DNA of 64,000 nucleotides, taken from contig NZ_WIDQ01000004.1 in NCBI RefSeq assembly GCF_009495745.1, positions 372,001-436,000 on the forward strand, read 5' to 3'. Source of the DNA: Niveispirillum sp. SYP-B3756. GTDB lineage: Bacteria; Pseudomonadota; Alphaproteobacteria; Azospirillales; Azospirillaceae. The notes under the pieces are model-generated. The model made no database searches. It was not told the origin of the DNA and saw nothing but the letters and a program-made list of their open reading frames with translations. Positions 7,814 to 16,234 of the stretch are shown here, one piece after another (within the stretch, counting starts at the first letter, position 1; each line of letters starts with the position of its first letter). A program made the position numbers and the translations under genes.

Positions 7814-8653
7814 TCAATCGAGCGGCCCGTCAAAACCGATGTCGACATAATGGAGCAGCAGCACCCAACTGCTCTGATCAGGGGGCAGCATGGGCCGCCC
7901 GTGTGCAATCTCGCAGCCGCGAAACAGCATACCGCCGCCAATCGTTTGAAAGCAGTCACGCGGCAGCGCTTCCGGGCCCGTGCGGACCTGAATAGGCCAA
8001 GGCGACCGACCATCCAGCGGCAATGGCTGATGGTCGATTTGCAAGGAGAGCGTATGGCGGCATTGCTTCCTGTCGCTATGCCATGGCAGATCGGTTCCAC
8101 CACAATAAAGCGAGGCGTAGGCGTAGCTGCTCTTGATCGGGGTGCCGACGATCCGTTCAACCGACCCCCGCAACGCGCTCAGCATCACGCGTCCGGCGGG
8201 GTCGTTATGGGCATAGTGACGGTTGGCTTGACGGTCACCATGCGTCAACTTTCCTGCGGCCAACTCGGTTCGGTAATAGGCGGTCAGGATCCGTGTCGCT
8301 TCGGGCGTTATCAGCGTGGGAAGCAGGATGACGCCATGTCGGGCATATTCGTCCCGCTCCACGCTGGCAGTGGACAAAATGAACGGTTCGGTGCGCTCCT
8401 GCGGCACAATGATCAGGCCAGTCTGCCAAAGCGTCATCACCTCATACGCAGAAAGGGGCGCGCCGCCTGCCGCATCGCCATTCAAAAAACGAAGAACGGC
8501 GTCAAAACCCGGCGTCTCATGCCGGGTTAGCTGGCTCTGCACGAAGCCGCGCATATGCGAATAGGTGGCAATATTGATACGGTCCGCCACCCCGGCTGTG
8601 ACATGAATCACCGCGTCGGCGAGGGGGTTGGCCGCATAGGGGGCCGGAATCAT
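7814..8653 (-). CDS. 2OG-Fe(II) oxygenase-type protein, RiPP cluster (oxygenase 1)
   Basis: A 279-residue protein whose C-terminal half looks like a 2-oxoglutarate/Fe(II) dioxygenase. It has an HxD iron motif in LPWHSDRKQCRHTLSLQID near residue 190 and a distal His in GCEIAHGRPML near residue 251, within a jelly-roll-like strand pattern. The N-terminal ~100 residues (start MIPAPYAANPL) are of unrecognised type. ATG 8653 is chosen because it overlaps the preceding stop as ATGA, the usual coupled arrangement. It lies directly upstream of the lasso cyclase. Hydroxylation of the precursor is a reasonable guess, but the substrate is unknown. Confidence 0.7.
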   Translation of the reverse strand: MIPAPYAANPLADAVIHVTAGVADRINIATYSHMRGFVQSQLTRHETPGFDAVLRFLNGDAAGGAPLSAYEVMTLWQTGLIIVPQERTEPFILSTASVERDEYARHGVILLPTLITPEATRILTAYYRTELAAGKLTHGDRQANRHYAHNDPAGRVMLSALRGSVERIVGTPIKSSYAYASLYCGGTDLPWHSDRKQCRHTLSLQIDHQPLPLDGRSPWPIQVRTGPEALPRDCFQTIGGGMLFRGCEIAHGRPMLPPDQSSWVLLLHYVDIGFDGPLD

Positions 8654-9279
8654 GACGCGCGCTGGCTCCGGAACCAGCAATTGATGGCAAAACGCTGATC
8701 CATGAATGCGTTGGACGGGCAGGAGACTGGTCTCACCTCATGGGGAGCCCAGGACGGGAACAGCAGCAGCATGTCCTGTTCCGGTGTGATATCCAGGAAA
8801 CTCCCACCCTGTCCAACAGGCAGGATCGAATGCAGCCGCAATGCTCCGCCGCTGTATTTTTTGGGTTCGACGTGAAAATAGAACACCCCTGTCAACGCCC
8901 GATCCGTCGTCCGGTCCATAAGACCGGTTCTGGTATCGATATGCCGCCGGTAGAAGGCACCGTCGCCGTGGGCGACAAGCTCCATCTCCAACCGCCCCAG
9001 ATCGAACGGCGACATACGCAGATCGGCGATCGCCGGCTCCATGATCGCCAGAAAACGGGCCTCCAACGCGCTATGTAACGCCCCGAAATGCCGCAAAACC
9101 CGCGAAACGCGGATCTCGGTATCGACCCCCCCTTGCCCAATTTCGGTGGACGTAAAGGCGTTCTGGTTGGCTTCGACGTGGGCCAGCAACCGCTCGATCA
9201 TATCGAAGCCAAGAAAGTTGCTGATCACTTGATGGGGAGCAGGTCGCTCGAATGCGCTCAGGGCGGGCGCGGTGTTCAT
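8650..9279 (-). CDS. Prolyl-4-hydroxylase-like 2OG-Fe(II) oxygenase (oxygenase 2)
   Basis: A 209-residue stand-alone P4H/Tpa1-like dioxygenase. The iron ligands are HxD in YRRHIDTRTG at about residue 113 and a distal His in WAPHEVRPV at about residue 180. The 2-oxoglutarate-binding Arg is in MDQRFAINCW close to the C terminus. The central GVFYFHVEPKKYSGGALRLH segment is typical of the family. The start MNTAPALSAF at 9279 has AGGA seven bases upstream and sits 14 bp after the previous gene. The ATGA overlap with oxygenase 1 indicates one operon. A peptide proline or another side chain in the RiPP core (P42, P47 and P51 in the precursor) is a candidate target by inference only. Confidence 0.82.
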   Translation of the reverse strand: MNTAPALSAFERPAPHQVISNFLGFDMIERLLAHVEANQNAFTSTEIGQGGVDTEIRVSRVLRHFGALHSALEARFLAIMEPAIADLRMSPFDLGRLEMELVAHGDGAFYRRHIDTRTGLMDRTTDRALTGVFYFHVEPKKYSGGALRLHSILPVGQGGSFLDITPEQDMLLLFPSWAPHEVRPVSCPSNAFMDQRFAINCWFRSQRAS

Positions 9280-9293
9280 TCTGCGATCCTGCT

Positions 9294-10511
9294 TCAGTCT
9301 ATGGTCAAGGGCGTTGCCCCTTGGTCGCACGGAATGACATCAAGTGCCACGCAGATTCGCGGATCGCCAACGCCGGTGGGAACCGTCCCGTGCCCAAAGA
9401 AGGAGGGGAAGATCAGTAACGTCCCCTCCCGGGGCTTCACATGCCAGTGTGGAAAATCCGGGCGTGATCCCCCGATGGATGGAGGCCAGGGACCGAAGGT
9501 GAGCGATCCGGGCGGCGCGTCCGTATCCGCGTTTGGCGACACGCCTTGCGGCACGCGTGCGTAATAAATGACGGTCAGCCAGCCCTGCGAATGGATGTGC
9601 GTTTCCTCGTGCCCATCGTTCGACAAGACCAGCGCCCAGCCTTGCAGCCATGCTGTTTTCGGGCGATTGGCGATCAGCGGATGCTGTTCATTGAAACGTT
9701 CCGCCAGATATTCATCGACCTGCCGGCGAACGATGGCCAGCAGGTTCAGGATTGCCGGATGCTTGACACCGGCCAGCCCTTCAAGGCGCAGATTGCGCCC
9801 ATGTGTTGGTCGGATCTCCGGCGATGGGGCAAGTGCCGGATGCATCAGGATCGCCTGCGCCAGTTCTTCATTGTCGACCTGGGTGGAGTCCAGTTCGACC
9901 CGACGGCACAGGCGATCAAAATCAACAAGGCGACGAGCATCCGACATCGGCCCTGCCAAGGAAAGTGCTGCGGACAGATAAGCCAGGTGGACGGTGGAAC
10001 CAACACCGCCATCGATTGCTTTCCAGCAGATGGCGGCCAGCGCTTCAGCATTGCCGCGCGTCAAGCAGTCGTTCGCGAAGGCTCCCAGCACTGTGCCGTC
10101 GCCTGGCTTCTCGTTCAGCCTCTGGACTGCCGCCATCCTGGCCTCTTCGATCCGGCCCAAGGCGTAGAGGGCAAGGATTCTTTGTCGGCGCAGTTCAGGT
10201 TCCGTCCCGTCAACCGCTGCGTCCACCACCTTTAAAGCCAATTCCGGCTGTTCACAGGCAATGGCGGCCTGCGCCAACTCTTGCCGGAGGGTGAGCGTCA
10301 ATCCTCCCTCTTCAATACGTGGCGACAGAAGATCGAAAATCTCCGCCCAACGCTGATCATCGCGAAGTGCGACCACGAGATCGCGCAGTAGATCGGAACG
10401 GTCGGGTCGTGTCGCCACAGCGGCGCGCAACAGAGGCAGGAAAGATCGGGCAGGCGGGGCTGACGCGGCCTGATCTATACGCCAAACGATTTGGGGTCCG
10501 TCGGTTGGCAT
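9294..10511 (-). CDS. TPR protein with C-terminal 2OG-Fe(II) oxygenase domain (oxygenase 3)
   Basis: A 405-residue two-part protein. Residues ~20-190 are helical repeats of TPR type (for example LLRAAVATRPDRSDLLRDL, QAAIACEQPELALKVVDAA and LALYALGRIEEARMAAV). The C-terminal part matches the putative 2OG-Fe(II) oxygenase family with the signature ETHIHSQGWLTVIYY near residue 305, then WHVKPREGTLLIFPSFFGHGTVP with the distal His near 372, and RICVALDV at the end. Such TPR-oxygenase proteins are scattered in proteobacteria with unknown substrates. First gene of the four-gene operon ending in the lasso cyclase; the TPR part could dock a peptide carrier. Confidence 0.8.
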   Translation of the reverse strand: MPTDGPQIVWRIDQAASAPPARSFLPLLRAAVATRPDRSDLLRDLVVALRDDQRWAEIFDLLSPRIEEGGLTLTLRQELAQAAIACEQPELALKVVDAAVDGTEPELRRQRILALYALGRIEEARMAAVQRLNEKPGDGTVLGAFANDCLTRGNAEALAAICWKAIDGGVGSTVHLAYLSAALSLAGPMSDARRLVDFDRLCRRVELDSTQVDNEELAQAILMHPALAPSPEIRPTHGRNLRLEGLAGVKHPAILNLLAIVRRQVDEYLAERFNEQHPLIANRPKTAWLQGWALVLSNDGHEETHIHSQGWLTVIYYARVPQGVSPNADTDAPPGSLTFGPWPPSIGGSRPDFPHWHVKPREGTLLIFPSFFGHGTVPTGVGDPRICVALDVIPCDQGATPLTID

Positions 10512-10896
10512 CGTCCCGTCGCATTTGGCTTCTGAGAGATGGAGAATGGATCAGCCAGCACCTTGAAGTAAAGCCGCATACACGGTTTTAAAAGCCGCCC
10601 CCGCAGCCAGATCACCTTTTCCATCGCCGGACCATGCCTGGTGTACGGGCATCACCCACATTCCGATGCGGCGGGGCTTCCCGTGCCTGATCGCCGTGAT
10701 GGGCTGAGCATTGCGTAAGGTGTTGGCCTGGAAACTCTTCAACAGCATGGACATCGATTTCCGCTGGGAGGTGGCCTGCTCCCCTCTGGTTAAAGGCCGC
10801 GAACATTTGTTCAGCGGATTTTTTCATGTTCCGATCCGCAAAAGAGTACGGCGGTCATTGGGATGACCGCCGCTTTGTCATGGGCATAGGGGTGCT
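10512..10896. other. Intergenic stretch with possible decayed ORFs
   Basis: Between the oxygenase operon and the chemoreceptor. Two overlapping minus-strand frames (10612-10827, starting MKKSAEQMFAAFNQ, and 10551-10754) look like one short gene broken by a frameshift, but no family is recognised. The promoter of the oxygenase-cyclase operon must lie here. A second lasso precursor was looked for by eye and not found. Confidence 0.4.
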
Positions 10897-13077
10897 TCAC
10901 GCGGCCCTTATCTTGGCCAGGAAGCTGTCCACCGCGCGGCCCAGCCGGTCTGTCTGGGTGCTGATGCTTTCAGAGGTGGTGAGAACCTGCATGGCCGTCT
11001 GCTTCGATTCCGAGGCGGCCTGACTGACATCCTGGATGGTGCTGCTGACCTCCTGCGTGCCATTGGCGGCCTGCTGGACATTGCGGGCAATTTCCCCGGT
11101 GGCGGCGTTCTGTTCCTCCACCGCAGAGGCGATGCCGGTGGTGATGCCGCGCATTTCATTGATCACCTGGCCGACGCCCCGGATGCTGTCCGCCGATTCA
11201 CGGGCGATGCGCTGGACATTGCTGATCTGGCTGGCAATTTCCTCTGTCGCCTTAGCCGTCTGGGCGGCCAGATGCTTGACCTCGCCCGCCACCACGGCGA
11301 AGCCCTTGCCGGCTTCGCCGGCACGCGCCGCCTCGATGGTGGCGTTCAGGGCCAGCATGTTGGTTTGCCCGGCGATGGAGGAAATCAGTTCCACCACATT
11401 GCCGATCCGGTCAGCCGCCGCCGTCAGCCCCAGAATCTGCTGGTTGGCTTCCTCTGCCGTGCGCACCGCACTGCTGGCAATGTTGGTTGAGGTGCTGGCC
11501 TGCCCGGCGATTTCCCGGATGGAGGCTGATAGTTCCTCCGTTGCCACGGCGACGGTCTGCACATTGGCGCTGGCTTGTTCCGATCCGGCGGCCACCGTAA
11601 CGGCGCGGGTGCTGGTGCGATCGGCGGTGGCCGTCATGCTGTTGGCGGCTTGATTCATCTGGCCGGCGGCGTCGGCCAGGCTTTGCAGCACATCGCGTAC
11701 ATTTTCTTCCAGTTCTCGCGCGATGGCGGCCAGGGTCTCCTTGCGCTCCAGGGCTGCCTTTGCTTCCAGGGCCAGCCGGTCCTGTTCGGCCTGTTTCAGA
11801 TTTCCGGCCATGGTGTTGAGCGCACGGGCCAGGGTGCCCGTTTCATCCAGCTGTGCCACGTCCAGGCTGTTATCCAGATGGCCGGCGGCCACCTCTTCGG
11901 CAAAGCGGGCGCTGTTGCGGATGGGGCGGGCGATGCCGCGCGCCACCAGCCACATGCCGCCGATGCTGGCCAGGGCGATCAGGACGGCAACGGCGCCCTG
12001 CAACAGGGTGTCCAGACTGTTGCGATCCTCCAACGCTGCCGTCAGGGCAGTGGCTTCGGCCATCGCAACGGCGCGTGGCACCTCGATCAGCACGGCCCAG
12101 GGGGTCTTGGTGCGACCCAACTGGATGGGGGCGAAGGCCTTGATCGTGTCGTTGCTGCGGTCTTCGCTGACCTGGTGGGTGCCAGCCTGGATCGTCGCCA
12201 GATCCTGCGCCCAGTTATTGTCGAAGCGCTGATAGGTACTGCCGATGGCGTCGGGATGTTCGCTGGAGGCCACGATCAGCCCCTTGTGGCTGATGATGGT
12301 GACGGCAGCCTTACCGTTGAAGACAGAACTCTTCACCCGTTCGGCCAGTTTCTGCACGAAAGACAGGTCGAAATCGGCACCGGCCACGCCCTGGAACTTG
12401 TCGCCGATCATGATCGGCACTGACATGGTGGCCAGATAAACGTTCCTGCCCTGCACGATATAGGGCAGGGGATCGAGAATGCTCTCGCCGCCGCCATTCT
12501 GCGGGCCGATATACCAGCCGCCCTTCATCACCCCGTTGGGATGCAGGGCGCTGCTGTTATATTCCACCAGTGGCTGGATGGCGATGTGGCCCCCGGCATT
12601 ACGTGTCCAATAGGGCAGGAAGCGCCCCGTGGCATCGGAGCCGACATCTTTGCGGTCACGATGGGCATTGTCCTGTCCGTCCAGGGCATCCGGCTCCCAG
12701 GCGGAATAGGTGCCGTTGAACTGCGGATTATCCTTCAGCATGTTCAACAAGATGGCGTTGAACTGCGCCCGCCGCTGGGCCAGGGGCACGCCGCCCTTGT
12801 CGGGGCTGGCGGCCAGCACCTCGAAGCTGCGGGCCGTGTTGCGGGCGGCGTCAAAGGCCATATCCAGGGTGGACCGGATGGCCCCGGCCTGGGTGCTTGC
12901 CAGGGTTTCAAGGCTTTCCTTGGTCTTGCGATCCGACAGGGTACCTGCCTGCTCTGCCACGAAGCTGTTGGTGCTGGCGGACGCGATGATGTCGTAACCG
13001 ACCAGCACCCCGGTGGCCCCCAAAACACAGGCGGCTGAAAGTAAAGCGATTTTAGATTGTATGGATCGAAACTGCAT
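10897..13077 (-). CDS. Methyl-accepting chemotaxis protein with periplasmic Cache domain
   Basis: A 726-residue transmembrane chemoreceptor. The first membrane helix is residues ~10-30 (KIALLSAACVLGATGVLVGY). A long periplasmic double-Cache-type sensor follows (features YWTRNAGGHIAIQPL, PYIVQGRNVYLATMSVPI, VAGADFDLSFVQKL). The second helix (LQGAVAVLIALASIGGMWLV) leads into a HAMP domain and the signalling hairpin, whose tip reads SIAGQTNMLALNATIEAARAGEAGKGFAVVA. No CheR/CheB-tethering pentapeptide is seen at the C terminus (FLAKIRAA). The start at 13077 is preferred because it places the first helix at the N terminus and has a G-rich Shine-Dalgarno. The ligand is unknown; Cache domains of this class often bind amino acids or small organic acids. 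Confidence 0.93.
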   Translation of the reverse strand: MQFRSIQSKIALLSAACVLGATGVLVGYDIIASASTNSFVAEQAGTLSDRKTKESLETLASTQAGAIRSTLDMAFDAARNTARSFEVLAASPDKGGVPLAQRRAQFNAILLNMLKDNPQFNGTYSAWEPDALDGQDNAHRDRKDVGSDATGRFLPYWTRNAGGHIAIQPLVEYNSSALHPNGVMKGGWYIGPQNGGGESILDPLPYIVQGRNVYLATMSVPIMIGDKFQGVAGADFDLSFVQKLAERVKSSVFNGKAAVTIISHKGLIVASSEHPDAIGSTYQRFDNNWAQDLATIQAGTHQVSEDRSNDTIKAFAPIQLGRTKTPWAVLIEVPRAVAMAEATALTAALEDRNSLDTLLQGAVAVLIALASIGGMWLVARGIARPIRNSARFAEEVAAGHLDNSLDVAQLDETGTLARALNTMAGNLKQAEQDRLALEAKAALERKETLAAIARELEENVRDVLQSLADAAGQMNQAANSMTATADRTSTRAVTVAAGSEQASANVQTVAVATEELSASIREIAGQASTSTNIASSAVRTAEEANQQILGLTAAADRIGNVVELISSIAGQTNMLALNATIEAARAGEAGKGFAVVAGEVKHLAAQTAKATEEIASQISNVQRIARESADSIRGVGQVINEMRGITTGIASAVEEQNAATGEIARNVQQAANGTQEVSSTIQDVSQAASESKQTAMQVLTTSESISTQTDRLGRAVDSFLAKIRAA

Positions 13078-13670
13078 GACGGCCCCCCCCCCTCTAAAGG
13101 TAGCTGGTTGACTTCTGTTGCGCCAATCCAGGCAATCATAGAAGAAGAGTGGTTTCATTATTTGATCTATGTCAATTTTGGTGAGTAGGCATTTTGTTCT
13201 TTCGTATATAATTGGGTTTATTGTGATCTTTCGTATAGGTTTTTCCAATTTGATTTTGGTTAATTATAGAAACACATATTCGTATTCATTGTTTTGTTCG
13301 TCCTCCTCTCCCTGGCGCGTCATCTCCAGATAATACCCAGTCCCGGTGATCGGAACCGATCACCGGTCTCAAACGCCGGTGCCAAATCCGTTGGCTTGCC
13401 GAGCAGGTGGAAGGGGATGTCCAGGAACAAGGCCCGGCATGGGAGAGAGTATTCCCCCCGCATAGGCGCGCTCATAATAAGGATATTGAAGATGCAGCAG
13501 AGCCTCGATGCCAACCATCAGGCATCGTCTCGGTTGCTACCCACGCCACCCCAGTAACGACCCTGGGCAGGCGGACAAAGTATTGCCGGGGCCGCAATCA
13601 TGATGATGCACCATCTGCGACCTGTTGCGGCGGATTTGACGGCGTTTGAAAGGGGGGTAGACTGGCTGGC
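13078..13670. other. Intergenic region upstream of the chemoreceptor
   Basis: About 590 bp without a convincing gene. The part nearest the chemoreceptor (about 13140-13310) is strongly AT-rich, as expected of a promoter region. The remainder carries only short frames without family motifs. No palindrome or repeat stood out. Confidence 0.5.
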
Positions 13671-15263
13671 CTATCGATCCGGATTCAATTCCGGGTAGCG
13701 TGCTATCAAAGCGCGGGTAACGCCGTTGGTCCAGCCGAAGCCATCCTGAAGTGGATACTCCCCACCACCGCCGGGCAGGCGCTCCTCGACATTATATTTT
13801 TCCAGCAGCTTGCCGGTGGCGCGATAGGTGCGGTCTACCGTACCGATCCAGCGCTGGGCAATGTCCCGTGCCAGCGGGCGGTGCCCATAGCGGGCCAACC
13901 CCTCCACCGCCACCCATTGCAGCGGCGGCCAGCCATTGGGGGCATCCCATTGCTGGCCGTTGCGGATTTGTGTGGTGCGCAGCCCGCCAGGTGCCAGCAA
14001 TTCCCGCTCGGTCAGGGCTGCCACCGCCTCGGCCTGCGATGGGGTGGCCAACCCGGCGAACAGGGGGAACAGAGTCGCAGCCGACAGAACAGGCGCCGGG
14101 CGGGCGTTGCGGAAATCATAATCGGCAAAGCGTCCCTCGTCTGGCTGCCAGAGATGGCGGATGATCGCCCCCTGGCGGGCGGCGGCCTGCCGTTCGAACA
14201 GATCGGCGCAGGCGCGATCCTCCAACAGGGCGCAACGCAGGGCAATGGAACGCTCCAACTGCCAGAGCAGGCTGTTGAGATCGACCGGGATGATGTCGGT
14301 GGTGCGGATACTGGACAGTTTCGCCGGGTCATCCAGCCAGCGCGAACTGAAATCCCAGCCGCTTTCGGCGGCGGCCCGCAGATGGCGGTAAACCTCCGCG
14401 GCCGGTCGGTCCGGCGCCTGACGGGCGGTTTCCACGTCCTCGGCATAGGATTCGTCGCGCGGGCTGTCACGATCATCCCAGTAGCGGTTCAGCAGGCTGC
14501 CATCGGCCAGCCGCACCACCCGCCGGCAGGCGTCTGGCTGATGGGCCTGTTCTGCAAGGCAATCGCTGCCGCTCATCCAAAAATCATGTTCGCGTTTCAA
14601 GGCGGCCAGATGGTGCCGCTGCGTTGCCTCATTCCCCTTCGGCAACAGATTAACCATCAGGGAGAAGAAGGGCGGCTGTGAACGGCTGAGATAATAGCTG
14701 CGGGTGCCATTGGGGATGCGGCCATAGGTTTCCAGCAGATGCTCGAAATCCGCCACCATGGACTGTACCAGATCCATCCGCCCATCGCGCACCAGCCCCA
14801 GCATGGTGAAATAGCTGTCCCAGTAATAAATCTCCCGGAACCGCCCGCCCGGCACCACATAGGGGGCGGGCAGGGCCAGGGCGGAGGAGCCCGGCGGCGG
14901 CGTTTCCGATGGCCGTGTCAGATGGGGCCAGAGCGTGGCGATGTGATCCAGCAGCGGGCCCGGTGCAGCCCCGCCTGCCGGGCTGTTGGCCGGCGTGGCG
15001 ATATCCGTTGGCAGGGTGAAATTATTCAGCACGAAACGGCGCAGCGCTGCCGCGTCGGCGGGCGGATTGGCCCGGTAATCCGCCATGATCGCTTCGGGCG
15101 GGCGCTTGGGCACGGCATCCACGAAACTTTTGCCGTCGCCGAACAGCCGTTGGGTCTGCACAGCCTGGAACAGGGGACCATAAAGATCGGCGGGGCTGGG
15201 GGATTGGGTAAAGGCACAAAGCCAGAGGGCGGCGATCACGATGAACAGGCGATTCTTCTTCAC
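13671..15263 (-). CDS. treA: Periplasmic alpha,alpha-trehalase (GH37)
   Basis: A 530-residue GH37 trehalase that hydrolyses trehalose to two glucose. A Sec signal peptide is at the N terminus (KKNRLFIVIAALWLCAFTQS). Both family signatures are present: PGGRFREIYYWDSYF at about residue 135 and QWDAPNGWPPLQW at about residue 445. Also present are the catalytic-domain blocks ESGWDFSSRW and GGGGEYPLQDGFGWTNGV. The signal sequence places it in the periplasm, as for E. coli TreA and not TreF. It is transcribed away from ubiE, with about 150 bp between the divergent starts. No trehalose transporter is adjacent. Confidence 0.95.
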   Translation of the reverse strand: MKKNRLFIVIAALWLCAFTQSPSPADLYGPLFQAVQTQRLFGDGKSFVDAVPKRPPEAIMADYRANPPADAAALRRFVLNNFTLPTDIATPANSPAGGAAPGPLLDHIATLWPHLTRPSETPPPGSSALALPAPYVVPGGRFREIYYWDSYFTMLGLVRDGRMDLVQSMVADFEHLLETYGRIPNGTRSYYLSRSQPPFFSLMVNLLPKGNEATQRHHLAALKREHDFWMSGSDCLAEQAHQPDACRRVVRLADGSLLNRYWDDRDSPRDESYAEDVETARQAPDRPAAEVYRHLRAAAESGWDFSSRWLDDPAKLSSIRTTDIIPVDLNSLLWQLERSIALRCALLEDRACADLFERQAAARQGAIIRHLWQPDEGRFADYDFRNARPAPVLSAATLFPLFAGLATPSQAEAVAALTERELLAPGGLRTTQIRNGQQWDAPNGWPPLQWVAVEGLARYGHRPLARDIAQRWIGTVDRTYRATGKLLEKYNVEERLPGGGGEYPLQDGFGWTNGVTRALIARYPELNPDR

Positions 15264-15415
15264 GGATGGTGCCTCCCCCTATTCTTTCTGCCTTGCCAAA
15301 GGCAACAGCGGAAACGCCGCTGCGGTTCCAACCGGTCACCGCGCCAATCCGCGCAGGTGGGGTCCGCGTCGGCCCGCTTCCCAGCGGGCCGGCTTGCCGC
15401 TATGGTGCGCCTATC

Positions 15416-16222
15416 ATGAGCGACGCACGCACCGACCACAACACCGCCGGCCCCAGCGCCACCCCGCCCCGCCCGCCTGCCGGGGAGGAGGGGCGTTTCT
15501 TCGGCTTCCGGGAGATCGACCCGACCGAAAAGGCACCGCTGGTGCAAGGCGTGTTCGGCAGCGTGGCCAGTCGCTATGACCTGATGAACGACCTGATGTC
15601 GATGGGCATCCACCGGCTGTGGAAGGATGCCTTCGTTGACATGGTCCGCCCGCGTGCGGGTGAGGCACTGCTGGATGTGGCCGGCGGCACGGGCGATATC
15701 GCCTTCCGCCTGAAGAAGAAGGCGTCTGACGCCGCCGTCACCGTCTGTGATCTGACGGAGGCGATGGTGCGCGTGGGGCGGGACCGGGGTATCGACCAGG
15801 GTTCCGTCGGCGGCATCGACTGGACGGTCGGCAATGCCGAAGACCTGCCCTTCGCCAGCCGGTCGATGGATGCCTATACGATCGCCTTTGGGCTGCGCAA
15901 TGTCACCCATATCGACAAGGCCCTGCGGGAGGCGCGGCGGGTGCTGAAGCCTGGTGGCCGCTTCTTCTGCCTGGAATTCAGCCATGTGGTGATCCCGGTG
16001 CTGCGGGATATCTATGACAGCTATTCCTTCCATCTGCTGCCCCGGCTGGGCCAGATGGTGGCGGGCGACCGCGACAGTTACCAATATCTGGTGGAAAGCA
16101 TCCGCCGCTTCCCCGAACAACAGGCCCTGTGCCGCCGGATTGAGGCGGCGGGCTTCACCCAGGCACGGGCGCGCAACCTGTCGGGTGGCATTGCCTGTAT
16201 CCATTCCGGCTGGCGCGTTTAA
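15416..16222 (+). CDS. ubiE: Bifunctional demethylmenaquinone/ubiquinone C-methyltransferase UbiE
   Basis: SAM-dependent methyltransferase of ubiquinone biosynthesis (C-methylation of 2-methoxy-6-polyprenyl-1,4-benzoquinol). 268 residues. The family blocks are VFGSVASRYDLMNDLMSMGIHRLWK, the SAM loop LDVAGGTGDIAF, DLTEAMVRVG, and the late LPRLGQMVAGDRDSYQYLVESIRRFP and GIACIHSGWRV. The N-terminal extension of about 30 Pro/Ala-rich residues is common in this clade. ATG 15416 is chosen; the frame is open further upstream without conserved sequence. ubiB follows after 12 bp, so the two form a ubiquinone operon. Confidence 0.96.
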   Translation: MSDARTDHNTAGPSATPPRPPAGEEGRFFGFREIDPTEKAPLVQGVFGSVASRYDLMNDLMSMGIHRLWKDAFVDMVRPRAGEALLDVAGGTGDIAFRLKKKASDAAVTVCDLTEAMVRVGRDRGIDQGSVGGIDWTVGNAEDLPFASRSMDAYTIAFGLRNVTHIDKALREARRVLKPGGRFFCLEFSHVVIPVLRDIYDSYSFHLLPRLGQMVAGDRDSYQYLVESIRRFPEQQALCRRIEAAGFTQARARNLSGGIACIHSGWRV

Positions 16223-16234
16223 GGCGCCCGCCCC

